Below, piece by piece: positions 45,195 to 55,469 of a stretch of 64,000 bases of DNA. The stretch comes from Companilactobacillus bobalius (GTDB lineage Bacteria > Bacillota > Bacilli > Lactobacillales > Lactobacillaceae): positions 310,001-374,000 of the forward strand of contig NZ_LNUA01000077.1 of assembly GCF_009764355.1 (NCBI RefSeq). Direction: 5' to 3'. Under the pieces are notes generated by a model. It saw nothing but the letters and a program-made list of their open reading frames with translations. It was not told the origin of the DNA and did no database searches. A program made the translations under genes and the position numbers. Every line of letters starts with the position of its first letter. The first letter of the stretch is position 1.

Positions 45195-46040
45195 TTACTT
45201 GTAACGATCTTCTAAATTACTCATCCAGAGTGCTAATAAGCAACCAATAATGAAGAAAACTAGACTTAGAGCAATATCAAGGCCAGTTGTTCCAACGTAA
45301 GAAATTCCGTCATTTGTATATGGATTAGGAATCAGGATTAAAACAGTACTAGCCAAGACGATGCCTAAGATGAAATGATAAACCTTTGAATGATGCTGTT
45401 GAATTAATTTTTCCATAGCTTTGGAGAAGGTCAATAATGAAATCACACCACCAATTGCAATAGGGATGAAGACTAAGGGGTCAAAGGTTTTAAAACCTTT
45501 TAACATTGGTGTATATAGTCCCAAAATTATCAGTAGATTTGAAGGGCTTAATCCAGGTACTAAGACACCCAAAGCAATTAGGATACCCGCAATAACGAAT
45601 CCAAAGAAGTTAGCTGGGATGGTGCCGAAAATTTCACTCATGAAGAAGAGAAAAATTCCTCCGCCGACAAAGCTGGCTAAGAACCAAGTAATGTCATATT
45701 TATTTCGTGGTATTTGGGATGTCGATTCCTTGAATAGGGTTGGTAAAGTTCCAATGATTGTTCCAGCAAAACCCCAGAGGACGATTACTTGATAGTTTTG
45801 CAAAAGATAGTCAAGAGGTTTGGATAAAATGCCTATTCCAACAATGCCACCAATTCCGATAGGTAAGAAATAGAGAAAGTCACGTTTGAAGTTTTGACGT
45901 ACGTGGGCCATAAAACTTAACATTCGTTCATAGATACCCATGATGGCGGCTAAAACACCACCGGAAACTCCTGGTAAGATGAAACCTAAAGCGATGATGA
46001 CTCCCTTAAAGAATCTGATTAAGAAATTTTCTTGTTTTAT
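45195..46040 (-). CDS. DUF368 family undecaprenyl-phosphate translocase
   Basis: The 281-residue, eight- to nine-helix membrane protein belongs to DUF368 (PopT), a family shown to return undecaprenyl phosphate across the membrane for wall synthesis. It has the family start FFKGVIIALGFILPGVSGG, repeated near residue 165 (GILIALGVLVPGLSPSN). The start is odd: AAGGGAG is followed after 7 bp by ATA at 46040, where relatives begin, but there is no ATG, GTG or TTG there. The only usual codon upstream in frame is TTG at 46106 (or 46103), inside the T run of a terminator. Confidence 0.85.
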   Translation of the reverse strand: MKQENFLIRFFKGVIIALGFILPGVSGGVLAAIMGIYERMLSFMAHVRQNFKRDFLYFLPIGIGGIVGIGILSKPLDYLLQNYQVIVLWGFAGTIIGTLPTLFKESTSQIPRNKYDITWFLASFVGGGIFLFFMSEIFGTIPANFFGFVIAGILIALGVLVPGLSPSNLLIILGLYTPMLKGFKTFDPLVFIPIAIGGVISLLTFSKAMEKLIQQHHSKVYHFILGIVLASTVLILIPNPYTNDGISYVGTTGLDIALSLVFFIIGCLLALWMSNLEDRYK

Positions 46041-46106
46041 GGTTATGCTCCCTTGGAAATATTCTTTATAAATTAAGTTATCAAATTTGGAGAAGCTGAG
46101 CAACAA

Positions 46107-46180
46107 AAAAACAGTCTTATTAAGTATTCAAGATATATCTTTCCTTACTTGAATTTCTTAATAGAGGCCGTTTTTCTTTA
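46107..46180 (-). terminator. Long-hairpin terminator of the ABC-F gene, also a repeat
   Basis: The minus strand reads nearly as 14901-14969 on the plus strand, including CTCTATTAA, ATTCAAG, ATATATCTTGAATACTTAAT blocks, and ends in seven T before the DUF368 gene. Confidence 0.8.
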
Positions 46181-46197
46181 CTAAATCAAATTATTTT

Positions 46198-48108
46198 CTA
46201 ATCAGAAAAATCTTCTAGTTCAATAGATTTTTCGGTCCATTCTTCTTCAACTTTATCTTGTTGCTGTTTGTTTTCATCAAGTTCTTTTTGAAGATCGGCC
46301 AACTTGCTATAAGAAGTTAGATTCTCATCTTTAGTCATTTCTTTTTGAATAGCAGTATTTTTGTCTTCTAGTTCAGCAATTTGTTTCTCTAAGTCTTCAA
46401 CTTGACGACGTAATTTACGTTCTTGTTTTTGTTGTTCCTTAGATTGTTGATACTGAACTTTCTTTTCGCTGACATTAGAAGTTGTTTGTGCTTCTTCAGT
46501 TGAATGATCAGTCGTTTTCTCCAAGTAATAATCGTAATCACCAAGATAGATCTTGCTACCATGTTCGCCAATGTCAACGATACGATCAGCTAGAGTATTC
46601 AATAGGTAACGGTCATGGGAAACGAAGAGGACAGTTCCTTCGAAATTCTTCAAGGCATCTTCAAGAACTTCCTTACTGTCAATATCCAAGTGGTTAGTAG
46701 GTTCATCCATGATTAAGAAGTTATCGTGTTCCATAGCTAATTTTGTCAAAGTTAAACGAGCCTTTTCACCACCAGATAATCCAGCAACAGGTTTGAGTAC
46801 GTCGTCACCACTGAAAAGGAAAGCTCCCAACATATTACGAATTACTTGTTCATCTAAACGAGGATAGATATCCCAAATTTCATGAAGAACATCTTTTTTT
46901 GGATCAAGATTTTTCAAATTCTGATCGTAGTAACCAACTTGAACATTGGCACCAAACTGAGATGTTCCCTTGATCATTGGGATTTGTCCCAAGATAGATT
47001 TAAGAAAAGTTGATTTACCGATACCGTTTGGTCCGATAATACCAACACGTTCACCCTTTTTGACATCTAAATTGATAGGTTCGGACATAATTTGGTCTTC
47101 ATAACCGATAGCGGCATCTTTGACGAGTAATACGTCATTGCCACTTTCCTTATCAATTTGAAATTTAAAATGAACTGAGCCTTGATCACTGTCAGGACGA
47201 TCCAAGACATCCATATGTTCCAACTTCTTACGACGACTTTGAGCCATCTTGGTAGTGGAAGCACGGACAATATTCTTTTGGATATACTCTTCAGTCTTCT
47301 TAATTTCAGCCTGTTGCTCTTCATAATGTTTCCAGGCTACTTCTTGATTTTTTTTCTTTTCTTGTAAATAGAAAGAGTAATTACCAGAATAATGAGTTGA
47401 TGAGTGATGATTGATCTCAACAATTTCAGTAACGACTTTGTCCAAAAAGTATTGGTCATGGGAAATGATGACTAGTGCGCCACGGTAATTTTTGAGATAA
47501 CCTTCAAGCCATTCAACTGTATTGATGTCCAAATGATTTGTGGGCTCATCCAAAAGTAAAATATCGTGATGTTCCAAGAGCATTTTAGCCATAGCCAAGC
47601 GTGAACGTTCACCACCAGAAAGGGTTGATATTTGTGCTTGCCAAACATCCTCATCGAATCCGAATCCCTTGAGGACACTGCGAATCTCTGATTGATAGCC
47701 GTAACCATTTTCTTGACGGAAGGTATTTTGCAATTGATCATATTGCTTCAAAATGTTGTCGTAATCTTGAACATTGGGGTCAGCAATTTTTTCTTCTAAA
47801 GTGTGCATCTTTTTTTCTTGTTCCTTTAGATAATCAAAAACGTGTTCCATCTCGTCAAAAATTTTATTTTCACTATTCAAACCGGAGTCCTGAGCAAGGT
47901 AACCGATATTTGTATCCTTTTTCAGAGCAATATTTCCACTATTATAACTTTCTTGATCAGAAATAATTTTGAGCATAGTTGATTTGCCGACACCGTTTCG
48001 GCCGACTAGACCAATTCTACTATTATCCTGTACTTCAAAGCTAACGTTAGAGAATAGCCTTTTAGTACCAAAATTCTTTGTAATGTTCTGTGCTTGTAAT
48101 AAAATCAA
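46198..48108 (-). CDS. ABC-F family ATPase (YdiF-like)
   Basis: The 636-residue protein has two ATPase domains without membrane helices: Walker A GRNGVGKST (near 36) and GPNGIGKST (near 345), signatures LSGGERSRLAM and LSGGEKARLTL, and a C-terminal coiled coil (about 545-636). ABC-F proteins act at the ribosomal E site. The place between tsaD and rex fits YdiF of B. subtilis. The TTG at 48108 is chosen (AAGGAG 7 bp upstream); the TTG at 48114 is only 1 bp from that site. A resistance role is not indicated. Confidence 0.93.
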   Translation of the reverse strand: MILLQAQNITKNFGTKRLFSNVSFEVQDNSRIGLVGRNGVGKSTMLKIISDQESYNSGNIALKKDTNIGYLAQDSGLNSENKIFDEMEHVFDYLKEQEKKMHTLEEKIADPNVQDYDNILKQYDQLQNTFRQENGYGYQSEIRSVLKGFGFDEDVWQAQISTLSGGERSRLAMAKMLLEHHDILLLDEPTNHLDINTVEWLEGYLKNYRGALVIISHDQYFLDKVVTEIVEINHHSSTHYSGNYSFYLQEKKKNQEVAWKHYEEQQAEIKKTEEYIQKNIVRASTTKMAQSRRKKLEHMDVLDRPDSDQGSVHFKFQIDKESGNDVLLVKDAAIGYEDQIMSEPINLDVKKGERVGIIGPNGIGKSTFLKSILGQIPMIKGTSQFGANVQVGYYDQNLKNLDPKKDVLHEIWDIYPRLDEQVIRNMLGAFLFSGDDVLKPVAGLSGGEKARLTLTKLAMEHDNFLIMDEPTNHLDIDSKEVLEDALKNFEGTVLFVSHDRYLLNTLADRIVDIGEHGSKIYLGDYDYYLEKTTDHSTEEAQTTSNVSEKKVQYQQSKEQQKQERKLRRQVEDLEKQIAELEDKNTAIQKEMTKDENLTSYSKLADLQKELDENKQQQDKVEEEWTEKSIELEDFSD

Positions 48109-48204
48109 TTTCAAACTCCTTTATATATTCACAATTTTATCATTATTCAATAAATTATGTCTTTATAGGTTTAACGTATTGCGTTTTTGTCGATTTTTAT
48201 TTAC

Positions 48205-48230
48205 TATAAATGTTAGTGAAATGACACACA
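48205..48230 (+). promoter_or_regulatory. Promoter -10 and possible Rex operator
   Basis: TATAAA at 48205-48210 is followed by TGTTAGT and ACACACA half-sites at 48211-48230 with a 6-bp spacer. It resembles a weak Rex box and could let Rex control its own gene. Confidence 0.35.
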
Positions 48231-48244
48231 TATGGTGGTAAATT

Positions 48245-48895
48245 ATGACAAAAACAACTGTTCCAAACGCAACAATAAAGCGTTTACCAATTTATTATCG
48301 GTATTTTCAATTTTTAAAAGATGAAGGTACAAAAAAGATCTCTTCTGGAGAATTATCAGAAGGGGTCAAGATAGATAGTGCTACAATAAGACGTGACTTC
48401 TCATATCTAGGAGCACTTGGAAAACGTGGTTATGGCTACGATGTAAACGATTTAGTGGCTTTCTTTAAAAAGCTCTTGAATCAAGATAAGCGTACTAACG
48501 TAGCCCTAGTTGGTGTAGGTAATTTAGGTAACGCCTTACTAAATTATAACTTTTCTCGGACTAATAATGTTCGAATTGCAGCAGCTTTTGATATTAATAA
48601 GGAAATTGTTGGCACAGTTAAGAGTGGTGTTCCCGTTTATGATATATCTGAACTAAAGGAACAACTTCATTTGCAACAAATCGATGTCTGTATCTTGACT
48701 GTTTCTTCGAATGCAGCTCAAACAACTGCTGACTTATTGGCTGATGCTGGAGTTAGAGGTATCCTGAACTTTACACCAGTAATTATCAATGTTCCAAGCA
48801 GTATCCGTGTTCATTATGTTGATTTGGCTAATGAATTGCAGACTCTGATTTTCTTCTTAGATCGTGATAAGTCAATGAAAGAAGAGCAAGAATAA
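48245..48895 (+). CDS. rex: Redox-sensing transcriptional repressor Rex
   Basis: Rex senses the NADH/NAD(+) ratio and represses fermentation genes. The 216-residue protein has the winged helix (about 10-80; KRLPIYYRYFQFLKDEG and IDSATIRRDFSYLG) and a Rossmann domain with VGVGNLGNALLNY near 88. GGTGG is the best ribosome site. manA follows 19 bp later, perhaps co-transcribed. Confidence 0.95.
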   Translation: MTKTTVPNATIKRLPIYYRYFQFLKDEGTKKISSGELSEGVKIDSATIRRDFSYLGALGKRGYGYDVNDLVAFFKKLLNQDKRTNVALVGVGNLGNALLNYNFSRTNNVRIAAAFDINKEIVGTVKSGVPVYDISELKEQLHLQQIDVCILTVSSNAAQTTADLLADAGVRGILNFTPVIINVPSSIRVHYVDLANELQTLIFFLDRDKSMKEEQE

Positions 48896-48914
48896 TTTTT
48901 TGGGGGAAAGTATT

Positions 48915-49883
48915 ATGAGTGAACCATTGTTCTTAAAGCCTGTATTCCACGAAAAAATTTGGGGTGGAAGAAAGCTAGAAACTAAGTTTGGTTACAATAT
49001 TCCAGATGGCGCTATTGGTGAATGCTGGGCTATTTCAGGTCATCCACATGGTAGATCACAAGTTGAAAATGGTGAATTTGCTGGTCAATATGTCGATGAT
49101 CTTTGGAAAAATCATGGTGAGTTATTCGGCAATCCTAAGGGAAAAGTATTCCCACTTCTAACAAAGATTTTGGATGCTGAAGCAAGTCTATCTGTTCAAG
49201 TTCATCCTGACAATGAATATGCAGCAGAACATGAACATGAATTAGGTAAGACAGAATGCTGGTACATCATTGATGCTGAACCAGGTTCATACTTGATTTA
49301 TGGTCACAATGCTAAGAACAAAGCAGAACTTGATAAGATGATTGAGTCAGGTGACTGGGATCATCTACTAAGAAAAGTTCCAGTTAAGACTGGTGACTTC
49401 TATTATGTACCAAGTGGGACTGTTCACGCTTTGAACAAGGGTATTATGGCTCTAGAGACACAACAAAGCAGTGATACAACATATCGTTTGTATGACTATG
49501 ACCGTGTTGAAAAGTCTACTGGTAAGAAACGTGACCTTCACATCAAACAATCAGAGGATACAATTACAGTTCCTCATAAAGATCCACAATTAAATATTGA
49601 ATCAAAAGAAGAGGGCAAGAACAAGTTTACAACATTCGTTCAACCACCCGTATCACCATTCTTCTCAGTTTATCACTGGGAAATTAAGGAACCAGTCGAA
49701 TTACATCACCAAATTGGTAAGTATACTTTGATTTCTATAATTAATGGTCAAGGTAAGATTACCGTTGATGGAAAAGACTATGATTTGAGCAAGGGTATTC
49801 ATTTAATCGTTCCAGCAACTGTTGCTTCATGGACGCTTTCTGGTGATTTGGATATTATTGCTTCAGAATCAGGCGAAGATTAG
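48915..49883 (+). CDS. manA: Mannose-6-phosphate isomerase, class I
   Basis: ManA interconverts mannose 6-phosphate and fructose 6-phosphate, which links the mannose PTS at the window start to glycolysis. The 322-residue protein has the zinc site in SVQVHPDNEYA near 95 and the YVPSGTVHALNKG cupin motif near 170. The ATG at 48915 has GGGGGAAAG upstream. Confidence 0.95.
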   Translation: MSEPLFLKPVFHEKIWGGRKLETKFGYNIPDGAIGECWAISGHPHGRSQVENGEFAGQYVDDLWKNHGELFGNPKGKVFPLLTKILDAEASLSVQVHPDNEYAAEHEHELGKTECWYIIDAEPGSYLIYGHNAKNKAELDKMIESGDWDHLLRKVPVKTGDFYYVPSGTVHALNKGIMALETQQSSDTTYRLYDYDRVEKSTGKKRDLHIKQSEDTITVPHKDPQLNIESKEEGKNKFTTFVQPPVSPFFSVYHWEIKEPVELHHQIGKYTLISIINGQGKITVDGKDYDLSKGIHLIVPATVASWTLSGDLDIIASESGED

Positions 49884-49911
49884 ATAAATATTAAAATAAT
49901 GTAAAAAAGTG

Positions 49912-49952
49912 CAGAATGTCGATTTGAAAAAACCGGATGTTCTGTTTTTTTT
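49912..49952 (+). terminator. Terminator after manA
   Basis: CAGAATGTC pairs with GATGTTCTG (two G-T pairs), followed by eight T. Confidence 0.7.
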
Positions 49953-50041
49953 ATTGGCTAAATCAAGCAAAAGTAGAACCATTTTATGCGTGGGGCTAAA
50001 TAATGTTCGTAAAAATGAACTGAATGAAAAATATTTTAATT

Positions 50042-50055
50042 TGAAACCGTTATCA
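50042..50055 (+). promoter_or_regulatory. cre site upstream of the symporter gene
   Basis: TGAAACCGTTATCA matches the consensus TGWAANCGNTNWCA at every position. It lies just upstream of a TATAAT box (50081-50086), so CcpA probably represses the symporter when good sugars are present. Confidence 0.75.
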
Positions 50056-50119
50056 ATTTCATTTTTTACAAAAAGTCTTCTATAATTAAGACTATGTTGA
50101 TTTCAAAGGGGACTTAAAA

Positions 50120-51400
50120 GTGCAAAAACGACGATTTTTTCGAGTCAGTTTAGGCTGGCAAATTATTATTGGTTTGATTTTAGGTATTATCCTTGGTCAA
50201 GTCTTTTATCAAAATAAGGCTGCCATTCAGGTAATGCAGAACATTGGTACAATGTTTATCTCAATGATTCAGATGATCGTGTTACCAATCGTTATCTCTT
50301 GTTTAACAGTTGGTATCGCCAATATGGGTGATATTAAAAAGTTAGGTCGAATAGGATTAAAGACTTTAATTTATTTTGAAATAATGACAACATTAGCGAT
50401 CATTGTTGGTATTATTGTCGCTAATGTTACACATCCTGGTACCTTTATTGATGTACATAGTCTAAAAGGTTCGGATATTAGTCAATATACGGCTACCGCC
50501 AAAACCGCCAAACATTCGGGTATTTGGTCAATCTTGATGAGTATTATCCCAACTAACATTTTCGAATCCTTGGGTAAGGGTGATATGTTACCAATTATCT
50601 TCTTCTCAGTTCTATTTGGTTTAGGAACAGCTTCTATTGGCAAACAAGGTCAGATTATCACTGATACTTTAAATGCTGTAGCCAATGTTATGTTCAAAGT
50701 TACTAATTGGGTTATGCGCTTAGCACCTATTGGTGTCTGTGCCTTGATTGGTGTTACCGTTGGTGAAATGGGCTTTAACTCTTTGAAACCATTGGCATTG
50801 TTCATTCTGATTGCTTATGCAACAATGGCGTTTTTCGTCTTTGTCATTATGGCTGGGGTTGGACATATGTTTCATGTTCGTTTCTATGAATTGTTTAGAA
50901 TTATTGAAAACGAAGTAACTTTAGCTTTTACAACTGCTAGTTCAGAAGCAGCTCTTCCTAAAATGATGGAAAAGATGCAAAAATATGGTGCCTCAAAAGG
51001 TATCGTCAGTTTCGTTATTCCAACTGGATATACTTTTAATCTGGATGGATCAGCTATCTATCAATCATTGGCCGCACTATTTTTGGCTCAGGCTTATAAT
51101 ATTCATTTAAGTCTAGGACAACAAATTACCCTTGTGGTCGTATTGATGTTAACATCTAAGGGGATGGCCGGAGTACCTGGAGCATCGTTTGTCGTACTCT
51201 TAGCCACGGTATCAACTATCGGTGTGCCAATGCAAGGTTTGACCTTCATTGCCGGTATCGACCGTCTCGTAGATATGGGACGTACCGCCGTTAACGTCGT
51301 CGGTAACTCTCTAGCAACAATTATTATCGCTAAGAGTGAAAAGGAATTTGATGAGGATAAACGGGAAAAGTACGTTGCATCCTACAAGCGTGGGGAATAA
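50120..51400 (+). CDS. Dicarboxylate/amino acid:cation symporter (DAACS family)
   Basis: The 426-residue membrane protein belongs to the glutamate/aspartate or C4-dicarboxylate symporter family, which uses H(+) or Na(+). It has eight helices and two re-entrant loops: FTTASSEAALPKM (serine-rich loop near 275), PTGYTFNLDGSAIYQS (near 300), and GVPGASFVVL. The start is a GTG at 50120 with AAGGGGA upstream. A perfect cre site lies 64 bp before it. Substrate cannot be fixed by sequence. Confidence 0.93.
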   Translation: MQKRRFFRVSLGWQIIIGLILGIILGQVFYQNKAAIQVMQNIGTMFISMIQMIVLPIVISCLTVGIANMGDIKKLGRIGLKTLIYFEIMTTLAIIVGIIVANVTHPGTFIDVHSLKGSDISQYTATAKTAKHSGIWSILMSIIPTNIFESLGKGDMLPIIFFSVLFGLGTASIGKQGQIITDTLNAVANVMFKVTNWVMRLAPIGVCALIGVTVGEMGFNSLKPLALFILIAYATMAFFVFVIMAGVGHMFHVRFYELFRIIENEVTLAFTTASSEAALPKMMEKMQKYGASKGIVSFVIPTGYTFNLDGSAIYQSLAALFLAQAYNIHLSLGQQITLVVVLMLTSKGMAGVPGASFVVLLATVSTIGVPMQGLTFIAGIDRLVDMGRTAVNVVGNSLATIIIAKSEKEFDEDKREKYVASYKRGE

Positions 51401-51433
51401 TAATCCGCGTAGTAAAAAACGATTTAAACACAA

Positions 51434-51470
51434 AGAAACAGCTCATCGATTATTCGGTGAGCTGTTTTTA
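51434..51470 (+). terminator. Terminator after the symporter
   Basis: AAACAGCTCA-CGA pairs with TCG-TGAGCTGTTT, followed by T. Confidence 0.88.
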
Positions 51471-51577
51471 ATATGTCTTTTATTATATTAGTGTATTTTC
51501 TTTGTGATATTAATGTATTTGTTCCAACTGAAAAGCTGTAATATACTCAAAAAATATGAATTATTTGGGGGATCTAT

Positions 51578-52291
51578 ATGAAATCAAAAATAACTACATT
51601 AGGTAAGTGGATGATCAAGAATTGGATGAGTACACTCATAGTTATAATTCCATGCTTGTTATTCATAATAATGCCGTTTCAAACAAATCATATGATGTAT
51701 ATGCTTTTTCTGGCAGTATTTCTTATATATATACTTTTAGCAATGATTCTTCTAGTATGGTTGTTCATATCTTTATTCTTTAAGAAATTGAAACGACCAC
51801 TAAGAGTTTTTACTTCAGTAATAATAGGCTTTGCTATAGCTGTTCTTTTTGAGGCAACTGTTGGACCAAAATCGCCAAGTTATGAATACGAGCAGTTTGC
51901 AATTAATTTGATACAGCAGCGGCAACTTAAGCAAAATGAGAAAGATAGGGATAATCTAGCCATCGGTTTAGATTCTATGGATGATCGTGAAGTAAGGGAT
52001 AAGGGTATAAAAAGTTGTGATGCATTATATGAAACTGTTCAAAAGTATGGAAAAAGTTCTAAAGAATTAAAAGAGGCATCGGATTCCCATAGGGTGTTAA
52101 TAAGGAATATGGAAAATAATGATTCAGGATATGTTGATGATTATGAATATTATAAAAAGCTTTCAATAGCATCTATAAATGCTATTTTGGCCAGATATAA
52201 TAGGTATATTGATATGGAAGCTGAACAAGATATAACTGCTAAGAAGATTTTCAAAGGCGAAAAGATTCCATTAAAGGTACCTGATCATTAG
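51578..52291 (+). CDS. Hypothetical membrane protein, 237 residues
   Basis: No family recognised. It has three hydrophobic helices (about 17-34, 40-65 and 77-93), then a charged, mostly helical domain with many Lys, Asp and Glu (about 105-237). GGGGGA precedes the ATG. Codon use is more AT-rich (ATA, AAA) than its neighbours, so it may be a recent arrival. It stands alone between terminators. Confidence 0.65.
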   Translation: MKSKITTLGKWMIKNWMSTLIVIIPCLLFIIMPFQTNHMMYMLFLAVFLIYILLAMILLVWLFISLFFKKLKRPLRVFTSVIIGFAIAVLFEATVGPKSPSYEYEQFAINLIQQRQLKQNEKDRDNLAIGLDSMDDREVRDKGIKSCDALYETVQKYGKSSKELKEASDSHRVLIRNMENNDSGYVDDYEYYKKLSIASINAILARYNRYIDMEAEQDITAKKIFKGEKIPLKVPDH

Positions 52292-52318
52292 AAGATTTTA
52301 TACATTATAAAAATTGAA

Positions 52319-52361
52319 GCAAAAAGAAGCCAAATCCTAAAAGACTTGGCTTCTTTTTATA
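52319..52361. terminator. Bidirectional terminator
   Basis: AAAAAGAAGCCAA-TC pairs with GA-TTGGCTTCTTTTT. It serves convergent genes and overlaps the last codons of the minus-strand CPBP gene. Confidence 0.9.
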
Positions 52362-52983
52362 TTGTTCCTAAAATTAAAACAATTGCATTCATCAGAATGT
52401 GACTGCCAGCACTGGCATAGATATTTTTTGATTTGTAGTAAATAAATGAGAACCAAAGACCCATTGCTACATAAACGATGAATCTGGTATCTTGATGCAT
52501 GAAGGCAAATAGTAATGCTGAAATGATAGCAGCAATGTAGATGTTAGTCGGTTTGATCATATTGGCAAAAAAGATACGTCTAAAGACGATTTCTTCCATG
52601 ATAGGTGCGCAGATCAATACGTATAAGAAATAGTATGGATAAGGTTTGACCATCAATAGTAGCTGCATGGTGTTTTCTGAATGAGTACTAGTATGGAAAA
52701 TTAGTTGATCGATGAAGCCAACTCCATATTGAAGAGCAATTGCACCGATAGTTCCTAAAATGATCCATTGTAAATTATGATTTAAATCGGTTTTCTCTTC
52801 GAAATCATTTGGGCCATTTAGTTTTACTAAATACATCATAAGACCGGTAGCAACTAGGGCTCCTAAAGTGAGAATGATGAAATAGATTGAGCCGGTGACC
52901 GACAACATATTTAGAACGCTACCCAGTAATAACAAAAGGATATATGTTAATAGGGTGAAGAATTGATTTTTGGGAAAATTCAT
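52357..52983 (-). CDS. CPBP family intramembrane protease (YdiL-like)
   Basis: The 208-residue protein has about six helices and the CPBP motif CAPIMEEIVFRRIFF near residue 125, plus FAFMHQD near 163. Its place directly before groES, here divergent, matches ydiL of B. subtilis. GGAGTA precedes the ATG at 52983. Its substrate is unknown. Confidence 0.9.
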   Translation of the reverse strand: MNFPKNQFFTLLTYILLLLLGSVLNMLSVTGSIYFIILTLGALVATGLMMYLVKLNGPNDFEEKTDLNHNLQWIILGTIGAIALQYGVGFIDQLIFHTSTHSENTMQLLLMVKPYPYYFLYVLICAPIMEEIVFRRIFFANMIKPTNIYIAAIISALLFAFMHQDTRFIVYVAMGLWFSFIYYKSKNIYASAGSHILMNAIVLILGTI

Positions 52984-53014
52984 GATTACTCCTTACATTT
53001 TTAAAGGTAAATAC

Positions 53015-53045
53015 TTGCATGTTTTCAATAAAATGTTAATATAAA
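53015..53045 (+). promoter_or_regulatory. Promoter of groES-groEL
   Basis: TTGCAT at 53015-53020 and a TATAAA-like box ending at 53045 precede the CIRCE. The spacing is slightly long (19 bp). Confidence 0.5.
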
Positions 53046-53053
53046 ACTTGTGA

Positions 53054-53080
53054 TTAGCACAAGAGATGTTCGAGTGCTAA
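53054..53080 (+). promoter_or_regulatory. CIRCE element (HrcA operator)
   Basis: TTAGCACAA, nine bases, then GAGTGCTAA match the CIRCE; only two bases of the left arm differ from TTAGCACTC. HrcA binds it and represses groE until heat stress. Confidence 0.93.
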
Positions 53081-53128
53081 AGATATAAAAACAAACATTA
53101 AGAAAAATAATAATCGGAGGGATTTAAA

Positions 53129-53413
53129 TTGTTAAAACCACTTGGAGATAGAGTCATTGTAACAGTCGATAAAGAAGAAGAAAAGACAGTTGGTGGCATT
53201 GTTTTAGCAAACAACGCTAAGGAGAAGCCACAAACAGCCGATGTCGTTGCCGTTGGTGAAGGCTTAGTTACTGAAGATGGAAAGAAATTACCTATGAACG
53301 TTAAAAAAGGTGATAAAGTTCTTTTTGATAAATACTCAGGCTCAACAGTTAAGTATGAAGACAATGAATATTTAATCCTTCATGAAAAAGATATCATGGC
53401 AGTTATTGATTAA
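53129..53413 (+). CDS. groES: Co-chaperonin GroES
   Basis: GroES caps the GroEL ring. The 94-residue protein starts [19 protein letters not shown], has the mobile loop [16 protein letters not shown] and ends EKDIMAVID. The start is a TTG at 53129 with CGGAGGG upstream. groEL follows 54 bp later. Confidence 0.97.
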   Translation: MLKPLGDRVIVTVDKEEEKTVGGIVLANNAKEKPQTADVVAVGEGLVTEDGKKLPMNVKKGDKVLFDKYSGSTVKYEDNEYLILHEKDIMAVID

Positions 53414-53461
53414 TTTTAAACTTAAAAAATTTAACTAAAAGAATTTAATTATGGAGTGTGA

Positions 53462-55102
<1,641 letters not shown>

Positions 55103-55130
55103 TCTTTTGATTCATAAAGAAGATTATTTA

Positions 55131-55164
55131 AGAAGTATATCTTAATTGATATGCTTCTTTTTTT
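55131..55164 (+). terminator. Terminator after groEL
   Basis: AGAAGTATATC pairs with GATATGCTTCT, followed by seven T. Confidence 0.88.
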
Positions 55165-55169
55165 ATGCT

Positions 55170-55187
55170 CACAATAGCAATATTGTG
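55170..55187. promoter_or_regulatory. Inverted repeat in the groEL-ppsA gap
   Basis: CACAATA and TATTGTG arms with a 4-bp spacer, next to a TATACT box. No gene starts close by. Confidence 0.3.
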
Positions 55188-55352
55188 ATATACTGAACTT
55201 TGTGAATGCTATATAAAATATGATTATTTTGATTAATAAAAATTGGCTAATTTTACTATACAATCCGTATATATCAATGAATATGACGATTAGAAGCTTA
55301 AAAAGTCAATAGAACTAAGTTAATATTTTAAGCCAAAAATAGTTTAAACAGG

Positions 55353-55418
55353 TTTACTATTTGTGAGCTAATGAACTATAATGTGGTCGTAATGAAATTA
55401 CTTATAAAAAGTAATTTC
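55353..55418 (+). promoter_or_regulatory. Promoter and inverted repeat upstream of ppsA
   Basis: TTTACT at 55353-55358 and TATAAT at 55377-55382 are 18 bp apart. A perfect inverted repeat (GAAATTACTT and AAGTAATTTC, 5-bp spacer) at 55394-55418 lies at the predicted transcript start. It may be an operator or a 5' stabilising hairpin. Confidence 0.55.
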
Positions 55419-55469
55419 AATTATGCATAGAATAGATTCAAATCGGAAATATAAGGAGGCAATATTATC

